Shown here in pieces: positions 1-7,289 of a stretch of 64,000 bases of DNA. The notes beneath the pieces are model-generated. The model searched no databases. It saw only the letters and a list, made by a program, of their open reading frames with translations, and was not told the origin of the DNA. Made by a program: the position numbers and the translations under genes. Position 1 is the stretch's first letter. Every line of letters starts with the position of its first letter. Origin of the DNA: Pseudomonas cichorii (GTDB lineage Bacteria; Pseudomonadota; Gammaproteobacteria; Pseudomonadales; Pseudomonadaceae); contig NZ_RBRE01000004.1 in NCBI RefSeq assembly GCF_003700275.1, forward strand, positions 1 through 64,000, read 5' to 3'.

Positions 1-13
1 GTATAAGAGACAG
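1..13 (+). other. Nextera/Tn5 mosaic-end adapter remnant at contig end
   Basis: The first 13 bases, GTATAAGAGACAG, equal the last 13 bases of the 19-bp Tn5 mosaic end used in Nextera libraries. The match sits exactly at position 1, which is where an untrimmed adapter would be left on an assembled contig. It is most likely not genomic DNA, and genomic sequence probably begins at about base 14. Confidence 0.85.
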
Positions 14-57
14 GTTTTATCCGGTGATATGGTTTTAACCCGTTGCCGGATCCTTGA

Positions 58-78
58 GAAAAGTTATTAAAACTTTTC
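58..78. promoter_or_regulatory. Inverted repeat upstream of ABC importer operon
   Basis: GAAAAGTT (58-65) and AACTTTTC (71-78) are perfect 8-bp arms around a 5-bp spacer. They lie 41 bases before the start of the binding-protein gene, ahead of its ribosome binding site (AAGGA at 105-109). The geometry suits a dimeric repressor. The TetR-type regulator at 3055 is a candidate binder, but that link is inference, and a stem-loop in the leader RNA is the alternative. Confidence 0.45.
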
Positions 79-118
79 GGTGAAGGCGTTCACCGTACTT
101 TCTCAAGGAACTACCTGC

Positions 119-1192
119 ATGGCCGCTCTGGATTCTCTCACCCGTCGCCGCTTGCTGGGATGGGCCAGCGCAGCGCTGGCCAGCCCTCTGTTGCTGTCGT
201 TGCCACGTTCTGGCTGGGCGGTGGATGAACACGCAGGGCATTTGAGCCATCCGGACATTGAGCCTGCCGGCACCGGAGAATTTATCCGTCTGGCCGAGCC
301 GCGTGCGCTCAAGCTGGCGGTCAACCTCAATGCGGTGTGTCTGGCGCCGGTAGTCATCGCCCATGGCCAGGGTTTCTTCAAGAAACACAATCTGGACGTG
401 GAACTGGTCAATTTCGGCAACTCCACTGAAGTGCTGCTCGAAGCCATTGCCACCGGCAAGGCCGATGCCGGTGTCGGCATGGCGTTGCGCTGGCTCAAGG
501 CGCTGGAACAGGGTTTCGATGTCAAGCTGACGGCCGGGACTCATGGTGGTTGCCTGCGCCTGCTGAGCGCCATCAACAGCCCGATCAACAGGCTGGAAGA
601 CCTCAAGGGCAAGTCCATCGGCGTCACCGACATGGCCAGCCCGGACCGCAACTTCTTCTCGGTGCTGCTCAAGAAGCACGGCGTTGATCCGGTGCGCGAT
701 GTGCAGTGGCGGCTGTATCCGGCTGACCTGTTGGGCACTGCGCTGGAGCGCGGAGAAGTGCAGGCGGTCAGCGGCAGCGACCCGTTCATGTATCGCCTGA
801 TCAATGCCGGCAAGGCCCGCGAGCTGTCGACCAATCTGGTGGATGAATACGCCAACCTGAGCTGCTGTGTGGTGGGTGTCACCGGCAAGCTGGTGCGCGA
901 AGACAAGCGCGTGGTGGCGGCTTTGACCCAGGCAATTCTGGAAGCCCACGATTATGCGGTGAAAAATCCCGAAGTGGTCGCCAAAGGCTTTCAGGCCCAT
1001 GCCTTGAATACCTCGGTCGAGGAAGTGCAGGCGATTCTTCACGACCACACCCATGGCCATCATGCTGTCGGCGCGGCCTTGACCAGAGAGATCCAGACCT
1101 ACATCACCGATTTGAAAACCGTCGAGGTGATCCGCCAGAGCACCGACGCTGCCGAGTTCTCAAGGGAGATTACTGCTGATGTCTTCAATTGA
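119..1192 (+). CDS. ABC transporter substrate-binding protein, NitT/TauT family, Tat-type signal
   Basis: Periplasmic binding component of an ABC importer. The N-terminus has a twin-arginine-like signal (RRRLLG, a hydrophobic stretch, then cleavage near SGWA). An SsuA/THI5-like fold follows: LAVNLNAVCLAPVVIAHGQG, then a segment with GFFKKHNLDVELV, a pattern typical of NitT/TauT binding proteins. An in-frame ATG exists at 80, but the ATG at 119 has an AAGGA 9 bases upstream and places the signal at the N-terminus, giving 357 residues. It overlaps the permease gene by 14 bases. Histidines are unusually dense after the signal (DEHAGHLSH) and near the C-terminus (HDHTHGHH). The substrate cannot be read from sequence; sulfonate, nitrate-like and metal-related ligands are all possible. 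Confidence 0.85.
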   Translation: MAALDSLTRRRLLGWASAALASPLLLSLPRSGWAVDEHAGHLSHPDIEPAGTGEFIRLAEPRALKLAVNLNAVCLAPVVIAHGQGFFKKHNLDVELVNFGNSTEVLLEAIATGKADAGVGMALRWLKALEQGFDVKLTAGTHGGCLRLLSAINSPINRLEDLKGKSIGVTDMASPDRNFFSVLLKKHGVDPVRDVQWRLYPADLLGTALERGEVQAVSGSDPFMYRLINAGKARELSTNLVDEYANLSCCVVGVTGKLVREDKRVVAALTQAILEAHDYAVKNPEVVAKGFQAHALNTSVEEVQAILHDHTHGHHAVGAALTREIQTYITDLKTVEVIRQSTDAAEFSREITADVFN

Positions 1193-2177
1193 GGTTTCCA
1201 CATCGGCAACAGTGATAGCCGCCAGGGCACCCCGCTTCTGGACCCAGGGCGCAGTGGCTGTGGCTGTCTGGATCGCGGTCGCGGCACTGACGCTTTATCT
1301 GCCCAACGCCACGCGCAAATGGCCGATGACCGAGGGCCTGGCCAATCTGTGCCTGGCGGTTGCGCTGTCGATCATGCTCGCCGGGATTGCCGGGCGCTGG
1401 TCGAGTGTATGGGCGCGGCGCACTCAGGCGGCCGGGCCATGGCTGATTGCCTTGCCGATTCTGTTGGGAATCTGGGAAGTGCTGACTGCCAAGTCGGGCC
1501 TGTTGCCTGTGCCATTTTTTGCACCGCCGCAGGCCTTGCTGGATGTGTACGTCGAAGACTGGCCGCGTCTGCTGGAAAGCCTGCTGCATTCGGCCTTGTT
1601 ACTCGGCACTGGCGTAGCGCTGGGCGCGATCACTGGTTTTATCGCCGGAGTTTCCATCGGCTGGTCGAGCGGGATTGGCTACTGGCTGCATCCGGTATTG
1701 CGGATTCTCGGCCCGGTGCCGTCCACGGCCTTGCTGCCACTGTGCTTCTTTCTGTTTCCCACCAGTTGGAGTGCCAGTGTGTTCCTGATCGCCCTGGCCA
1801 CCTGGTTTCCTGTCACGGTGCTGACCTGGTCGGGCGTCGCCAGTGTCGACAAGGCTTATTACGACGTGGCGCGCACGCTGGGTGCCAGGCCGACTTTCCT
1901 GATTTTCCGGGTGGCGATTCCGGCCGCCTTGCCGCACGTGTTCGTCGGGCTGTTCATGGGCCTTGGCGCGTCTTTCTCGACCCTGGTGGTGGCCGAGATG
2001 ATGGGCGTCAAGTCCGGGATCGGCTGGTATCTGCAGTGGGCGCAAGGCTGGGCGGCCTACGCCAATATGTATGCCGCGCTGTTGATCATGGCGCTGGCCT
2101 GTTCCGGGCTGATCACGGCGCTGTTTCTTATTCGTGACCGTCTGCTCGACTGGCAACAAGGAACCATGAAATGGTAG
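1179..2177 (+). CDS. ABC transporter permease, NitT/TauT type
   Basis: Inner-membrane permease of the importer encoded here. The C-terminal two thirds is a binding-protein-dependent transport (BPD_transp_1) domain with the cytoplasmic EAA-like loop around DVARTLGARPTFLIFRVAIP, which docks to the ATPase. At 332 residues it is longer than the usual ~250, because about 100 N-terminal residues carry extra hydrophobic segments (around 20-40 and 50-70). The start has an AAGGGAGA ribosome site at 1162-1169. Its 3' end overlaps the ATPase gene by 7 bases, so the three genes are probably translationally coupled. Confidence 0.87.
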   Translation: MSSIEVSTSATVIAARAPRFWTQGAVAVAVWIAVAALTLYLPNATRKWPMTEGLANLCLAVALSIMLAGIAGRWSSVWARRTQAAGPWLIALPILLGIWEVLTAKSGLLPVPFFAPPQALLDVYVEDWPRLLESLLHSALLLGTGVALGAITGFIAGVSIGWSSGIGYWLHPVLRILGPVPSTALLPLCFFLFPTSWSASVFLIALATWFPVTVLTWSGVASVDKAYYDVARTLGARPTFLIFRVAIPAALPHVFVGLFMGLGASFSTLVVAEMMGVKSGIGWYLQWAQGWAAYANMYAALLIMALACSGLITALFLIRDRLLDWQQGTMKW

Positions 2178-2965
2178 CGACTGCTCAGGCTTCAAGTTCC
2201 GTATCGCAGGCCGGGCTGGCGTTGCGGATCGATAACCTCAGCCATGCTTTCGCGCTGGATGGACAGCCCCTGCCGGTGCTGGACAAGGTTTCGCTGGATA
2301 TCGCGCCCGGAGAATTCGTTGCGCTGCTGGGGCCATCCGGCTGTGGGAAGTCCACCTTGCTGCGCCTGGTCGCCGGGCTGGAGCCGGCGGATTCAGGCGC
2401 GTTGCTGGCCGATGGCGTGCCCATTGCGGGTCCCGATCCGTCTCGGGTGGTGGTGTTTCAGGACCCGACCCTGTACCCATGGCGTCGGGTCCGGGACAAC
2501 GTGGCGCTGGGCTTGCAGGCTCAGGGTTTGCTGAAAACCCATTCGGCCAGGATCGATGCAGCGCTAGCCAAGGTCGGGCTCAGCGAGTTCGGACGGGCCT
2601 ATCCCCGGCAATTGTCCGGCGGTATGGCGCAGCGGGTAGCGCTGGCACGGGCGCTGGTCAATGAACCGCGACTGCTGATTCTTGACGAGCCGCTGGGCAA
2701 GCTCGATTCCCTGACCCGGATTGCCATGCAGCAGGAACTGATCGATCTCTGGCAGCGCCAGGGATACACCGCGTTGCTGGTCACCCACGATGTCGAAGAG
2801 GCGTTGCTGCTGGCCAACCGGGTGATCGTGTTCAGCGACCGGCCAGCCAGTATCAAGGCGCAATTGACCATTGAGCGGCCTTATCCGCGCCATCGCGACG
2901 ATCCATACCTTGTCGACCTGCGTCGCCGGATTCTCGGTCTGCTGGGGTTGGGCGAACGATGGTAA
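2171..2965 (+). CDS. ABC transporter ATP-binding protein, NitT/TauT type
   Basis: Cytoplasmic ATPase that powers the importer. It has Walker A (GPSGCGKST, about residue 55), a Q-loop (VFQDPTLYPWRRV), the signature LSGGMAQRVALARAL, Walker B with LLILDEPLGKLD, and the switch histidine in VTHDVEEAL. This resembles SsuB/TauB. At 264 residues it is full length. The ATG overlaps the end of the permease gene. No clear terminator follows, and the TetR-type gene begins 89 bases downstream. Confidence 0.9.
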   Translation: MVATAQASSSVSQAGLALRIDNLSHAFALDGQPLPVLDKVSLDIAPGEFVALLGPSGCGKSTLLRLVAGLEPADSGALLADGVPIAGPDPSRVVVFQDPTLYPWRRVRDNVALGLQAQGLLKTHSARIDAALAKVGLSEFGRAYPRQLSGGMAQRVALARALVNEPRLLILDEPLGKLDSLTRIAMQQELIDLWQRQGYTALLVTHDVEEALLLANRVIVFSDRPASIKAQLTIERPYPRHRDDPYLVDLRRRILGLLGLGERW

Positions 2966-3054
2966 AGGCCTGTTGCGATAACCGGTCGCGTTACGGGATT
3001 GCGAGCGCTGACTCGAGTGAGTAGGGTACGCGCCTGTTCAGGAAGGAGCTTGCC

Positions 3055-3699
3055 ATGACCCGGCACAACCCACAGGACGCGCAGGCACCGGCAACCCGGC
3101 AACGGCGTGCGCCCAAAGGCGAAAAACGTCGTGAAGAATTGCTCGATGCGGCCTTGCAGGTGTTTTCCCTGGAGGGCTATACCGGTGCATCGGTGGCCAA
3201 GGTCGCGAGCATCGTCGGGATTTCCGTTGCGGGCCTGCTGCATCACTTCCCGAACAAGATTTCGCTGCTGATGGGAGTGCTGGACCGCCGCGATGAAGTC
3301 AGTCGCAAGCTCGCCGACGAGGTCCGTGCGGAAAACAATCTTTCCGGCCTGCTCAATAGCCTGCGCGCCATCAACCGTTCCAATGCCACGGCTCCGGGCG
3401 TGGTGCGTGCCTTCTCGATTCTGAATGCGGAAAGCCTGCTGGAAAACCAGCCAGCCTGGGCCTGGTTCCAGACACGCTATCAGCGGATCTACGAACGGAT
3501 GCTGGGACAGTTTTCAGCGCTGGTCGAGAGGGGAGAAGTACGTGCCGACGTGGACTTGCCCACGCTGATCAAGCAGATTCTGGCAATGATGGACGGCTTG
3601 CAGATCCAGTGGCTGCGTTTCCCGGAACAGGTGGATCTGGTGGAGAGTTTCGACACCTACATTGCGCAGGTCGACAGGGATATAAGGGCTCATCCTTGA
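3055..3699 (+). CDS. TetR/AcrR family transcriptional regulator
   Basis: One-component repressor. An N-terminal TetR helix-turn-helix spans about residues 25-75 (LLDAALQVFSLEGYTGASVAKVASIVGISVAGLLHHFPNK read in two parts), after a basic arm with RQRRAPKGEKRREE. The remaining 130 residues form the usual helical ligand-binding and dimerisation region. The start has a good ribosome site (GGAAGGAG). It lies just downstream of the ABC importer on the same strand, so it may control that operon, possibly through the inverted repeat at 58-78. The ligand is unknown. Confidence 0.85.
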   Translation: MTRHNPQDAQAPATRQRRAPKGEKRREELLDAALQVFSLEGYTGASVAKVASIVGISVAGLLHHFPNKISLLMGVLDRRDEVSRKLADEVRAENNLSGLLNSLRAINRSNATAPGVVRAFSILNAESLLENQPAWAWFQTRYQRIYERMLGQFSALVERGEVRADVDLPTLIKQILAMMDGLQIQWLRFPEQVDLVESFDTYIAQVDRDIRAHP

Positions 3700-3723
3700 G
3701 CCAGGCCAGGCTGAAACAATCAA

Positions 3724-3777
3724 TGTGGGAGAGGGCTTGCCCGCGACAATGATGTCACCGGCAAGCCGCTCCCAAAC
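3724..3777. repeat. Paired REP-like palindromic elements
   Basis: Two facing copies of a Pseudomonas REP-like motif, GTGGGAGAGGGCTTGCCCGC and the complement-like GGCAAGCCGCTCCCA, lie between convergent genes. They can fold as one long hairpin with inner stems. Such pairs are common between convergent Pseudomonas genes and may help end transcription or stabilise mRNA 3' ends. Confidence 0.7.
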
Positions 3778-3791
3778 GTCAGCGCACGGGG

Positions 3792-6536
3792 TTACTCGTC
3801 ACTGGCCTGGTCAAACACACCACCGGTCTTCACCGCCGGCTTGCTGACATTCACCGAGTTGAGTGCCGAACGTGGCAGTGGGTTGCTGGTGGTGGTCGAC
3901 AGTTCCTGACGGAACGGGTTGACCACTTTGGCGTTCAGGCGGATGTCCTGCGACGAGTTGCCCAGCGACAGGTTGAAGGTGTCGGCATCGACCACCCACT
4001 GCTTGGACTTGACGTCGTAGTAAGCCAGCGAGCGATCATTGAGCTCGATGGTTACCCGCTTGCTTTCACCCGGCTTGAGGAACACTTTCTTGTAGCCCTT
4101 GAGTTCCTTGAGCGCGCGCTCGACTTTCGGATTCTGCTGACCCACATACAACTGGGCCACTTCCGAACCACCGACCTTGCCGGTGTTGGTCAGGTCGAAC
4201 GAAACCTTGATCGGCGTATTGCCGACCGCGACACCCGGCGTGACGCTGATGTTGCTATAGCCGAAGGTGGTGTAGGACAGGCCGTAGCCGAACGGGTAGA
4301 GCGGCTTGATGCCTTTTTTCTCGTAACCGCGATAACCCAGCAGCAGGTCATCCTTGTAGTCCATTTCCTTGAGCGTGTTCTGGTTGTCGAATTTCGGGAA
4401 GGACGCATAGGCCGGGTTGTCCTCGATATTGCGCTCGATACTGATCGGCAGCTTGCCCGAAGGATTGACCTTGCCGAACAGAATCTCGGCCAGTGCCTGG
4501 CCACCGTTCTGGCCCGGGTAGAAGGCATGCAGCGCCACCGGAACCTGATCGATCCAGTCGCTCATTTTCAGCGCAGTACCGCCGTACATGGTCACCACGG
4601 TGTTGGGGTTGACCCTGGCGATGCTCTGGATCAGTTCGTTCTGGTACTCGGGCAGATCGAAGCTGTGGTCGAAACCTTCACCTTCGTACTCGGCGCTGTT
4701 ACCCACCGCGACTACCACCGCGTCGTAAGCCGACAGATCCTGCGGAGCGTTCAGCGCTGCCCAGCTCATCTGTACGCCTACCAGGCCGCCCATGGTCGAG
4801 AGGTAACCGGCACGGCGCGAGTATTCGAGCTTCACGTCGTAGCTCTTGCCGGCTTCCAGGTTGATCTTGGCGTATTCCGGGATGGTCGGCGGAATGCTGT
4901 TGCCCGGCAGTGGCTTGCCATCACCGTTGTCGATGATTTTCTTGCCATTGACGTACAGGCGTACGGCGCCGTCGGCGCGAACCTTGAACACCTGCTCGCC
5001 GCTCTGGCTCGGAGTGATCTTGCCGCTGTAGCGAATCGAGGTGGAAGAGGTATCGCCATTGAGCGAGCCGGAAGTCGAACCCTTGCTGGTGTACGGGTCG
5101 GAAGTCGAGGTATTGCTGTCGAACGGCAGATCGGTGTCGTTGGCCCAGTCCAGGTCGACATGGTTTTCGGTGCGGGTGACCGCCGCATCGCCTGACCAGT
5201 TGGCGTTGCTGAAGTATTCGACCTTGATGCCCTTGACGTCGTCGCCAGCGGTGTTGGTGCTGGTCCATTGAGCCGCGCTCGGGTCCAGTGACAGGCCGTC
5301 GATGAACTCGACCTTGGCATTCGGCGCAATCTGCTGCAGGCCGCTCAATTCGCTGACGTAGCGCAGCGCCTGAACGTTGGCACTGCCGAAACCGGTTGGC
5401 GGAGCGTATTTGGCCAGGTTGCCGACGACGGCGATTTTCTTGACCTTCTGCTTGTCCAGCGGCAGCAGATTGTCCTGGTTCTTGAGCAGCACGATACCTT
5501 CACGGGCAGCATTCAGGGCGACCTTGTTGCTGGTTGCGCTGTTCATATTGTGGGTGGTCAAAGGCGTCTTGCTGTCGAACTTGTACAGGTAGATCTGCTT
5601 GAGAATGCGGCGCACCTTGTCGTCGATGGTCGCTGCGCTCAACTCACCGCTGTCCAGGTAAGGCTTGAGGATGGTGCTGTTCATCTGGTAGCCCATCATG
5701 TCCAGGTCAGTGCCTGCCTGGGCGGCTTTCAGACCATTGACGACAGCGTTGTAATCGCTTTGTACAAAGCCCTTGTAACCCCATTCCTTCTTCAGGATCT
5801 GCTTGATCAGGTGCTCGTTTTCACAGGCGAACTCACCGTTCACTTTCTGGAAGGCGCACATCATCATGGCGACGTTGCCGTTCTTGGCCGCCGACTCGAA
5901 GGCGGGCAGCGACATCTCGCGCAGCACGCGCTCGTCCATGATCTGGTTCAGATTGAAACGGTTGCTTTCCTGATCGTTGGCTGCGTAGTGCTTGGCGTTG
6001 GCCCAGACACCGCGAGCCTGGATGCCGTTGATGACGCCGGGTGCCAGGCTGGCGCCGAGGAACGGGTCTTCACCGGAAAGGTACTCGAACGCACGACCGC
6101 CATAAGGCATGCGGTACAGGTTGACACCCGGGCCGGTAATGAACTGATAGCCACCGGTTGCGGTGTCATAACCCAAAGCCCGACCGAGGTCGATGGCCCG
6201 GCGCGGGTTCCAGGTAGCGGCCAGGTTTGGACCGGACGGATAGACCACGCCCTGATCATTGCCCTCGCTGGTGTAACGCACGCCGACGCCACCGTCGGCG
6301 CCATGAATCTGTGGTACGCCGTAGCGCGACAAGGGCTTCACATCCCAGCCGCCGGTACCGCCGATGTAGGTCAGTTTTTCTTCCTGGGTCATCTTGTCCA
6401 GGGTCTTTTGCGCAGCCTTTTCGGCGCGGGCTTCACGAGCTTCCTGCTGAGCGGCGTCGGTAGCGTGCACCTGAGATACAGCCAATGCCAGCAGGGCCAG
6501 GGCCGACTGGGCGCCGATCATTTTCCGTTTGTTCAT
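3792..6536 (-). CDS. Exported glycoside hydrolase family 3 beta-glucosidase with PA14 insert
   Basis: Predicted periplasmic or secreted enzyme that hydrolyses beta-linked glucosides, 914 residues. A signal peptide covers residues 1-25 (QSALALLALAVSQVHA), then an alanine/glutamate-rich helix. The GH3 N-terminal barrel ends near GYKGFVQSDYNAV, whose aspartate is the expected nucleophile. The GH3 C-terminal sandwich follows and is interrupted at about 410-570 by a PA14 carbohydrate-binding domain (RIRYSGKITPSQSGEQVFKV region, VRLYVNGKKIIDN). A fibronectin-III-like domain ends the protein (GGSEVAQLYVGQQNPKVERA). The ATG at 6536 is preferred over one 15 bases upstream because GGAGA lies 6 bases before it. 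It is monocistronic, with REP elements downstream. The exact substrate is unknown. Confidence 0.9.
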   Translation of the reverse strand: MNKRKMIGAQSALALLALAVSQVHATDAAQQEAREARAEKAAQKTLDKMTQEEKLTYIGGTGGWDVKPLSRYGVPQIHGADGGVGVRYTSEGNDQGVVYPSGPNLAATWNPRRAIDLGRALGYDTATGGYQFITGPGVNLYRMPYGGRAFEYLSGEDPFLGASLAPGVINGIQARGVWANAKHYAANDQESNRFNLNQIMDERVLREMSLPAFESAAKNGNVAMMMCAFQKVNGEFACENEHLIKQILKKEWGYKGFVQSDYNAVVNGLKAAQAGTDLDMMGYQMNSTILKPYLDSGELSAATIDDKVRRILKQIYLYKFDSKTPLTTHNMNSATSNKVALNAAREGIVLLKNQDNLLPLDKQKVKKIAVVGNLAKYAPPTGFGSANVQALRYVSELSGLQQIAPNAKVEFIDGLSLDPSAAQWTSTNTAGDDVKGIKVEYFSNANWSGDAAVTRTENHVDLDWANDTDLPFDSNTSTSDPYTSKGSTSGSLNGDTSSTSIRYSGKITPSQSGEQVFKVRADGAVRLYVNGKKIIDNGDGKPLPGNSIPPTIPEYAKINLEAGKSYDVKLEYSRRAGYLSTMGGLVGVQMSWAALNAPQDLSAYDAVVVAVGNSAEYEGEGFDHSFDLPEYQNELIQSIARVNPNTVVTMYGGTALKMSDWIDQVPVALHAFYPGQNGGQALAEILFGKVNPSGKLPISIERNIEDNPAYASFPKFDNQNTLKEMDYKDDLLLGYRGYEKKGIKPLYPFGYGLSYTTFGYSNISVTPGVAVGNTPIKVSFDLTNTGKVGGSEVAQLYVGQQNPKVERALKELKGYKKVFLKPGESKRVTIELNDRSLAYYDVKSKQWVVDADTFNLSLGNSSQDIRLNAKVVNPFRQELSTTTSNPLPRSALNSVNVSKPAVKTGGVFDQASDE

Positions 6537-7016
6537 GCGTCTCTCCAACAACTTGATAATAAAGGGTCGTGCAGGGCGAAGCCGCGGAGGGTCGCGTACT
6601 TCATGTACTTTTTCGTGGGCAACAGTTTCCCGTCACCGCGATTCAAAGTGTTTTAACTTCAACGGGGTGTTGCTGTTTTATGGTGTTTTTAGCATTTGAA
6701 TATTATTTGATTTTGCTGTTCGTTTGATTCTAAGTGGCCACTAGTTGATGGCAGTTTGAACTAACGAATCGAAACAATTAAGACGAAATTCACGATAAAA
6801 AGTCAAATAAAACTGTGATTTTGTGGGTTTTTGACTTTTTTCTTTACAATTCAGGAACTCTTGTTAAACCTACTGGTCGATTGGTTTAAGAATTTTCAGC
6901 GTCCTGTTGCTTTGGTGAAGGTCGTTTGTGGATGAGCTGCTTAGTTGCTCGTCCGGTTTGGATTTCTTGGGCTGTTTTATCTAATCCCATAAATTTAGTT
7001 GTCTGGAGTTCATGTT
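6537..7016. other. AT-rich intergenic region with a perfect inverted repeat
   Basis: This 480-base gap between the divergent GH3 and small-protein genes holds no convincing gene. From about 6690 to 6990 it is much richer in A+T than its surroundings. AAAAAGTCAA (6797-6806) and TTGACTTTTT (6831-6840) are perfect 10-bp arms around 24 bases. The region must contain both promoters. The composition would suit silencing by MvaT/H-NS-type proteins, which is inference. Confidence 0.55.
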
Positions 7017-7235
7017 ATGAAGTTGTCGGTTTTCGGAGCGGGTGTTGTTCTGGGTCTTACCCTCAGTGGGGCCGTAGTTGCGGCTGAGGCCACCGATGCA
7101 GATGCGACTTCCGGGGCGAGCGATTCCACAGTGATGACCCAGACTCAGGACGCCAAGGCGGCGAAGAAACAGAAGACTGAAACCACCAAGGGTGGTCGTC
7201 CGCAGGGCACCACCACTCAGAAGCAGGCTGATTGA
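7017..7235 (+). CDS. Small exported protein of unknown function
   Basis: A 72-residue protein with a clear Sec signal (MKLSVFGAGVVLGLTLSGAVVAA) and a polar mature part of about 49 residues rich in Thr, Lys, Gln, Ala and Asp. It has no cysteine and no recognisable domain. The ATG at 7017 has GGAG nine bases upstream; an in-frame TTG at 6999 is less likely. I do not recognise a family. It precedes the secretion operon by 54 bases on the same strand. Confidence 0.65.
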   Translation: MKLSVFGAGVVLGLTLSGAVVAAEATDADATSGASDSTVMTQTQDAKAAKKQKTETTKGGRPQGTTTQKQAD

Positions 7236-7289
7236 TCGTTCGATGATTCTGAGTACGGCCTCCCTCGCTATGGGGGAGTGCTGTAGTCT

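Noticed and set aside
5550..6656. 368-codon plus-strand open frame opposite the GH3 gene
   Set aside because: Antisense to conserved GH3 catalytic sequence, without protein-family features.
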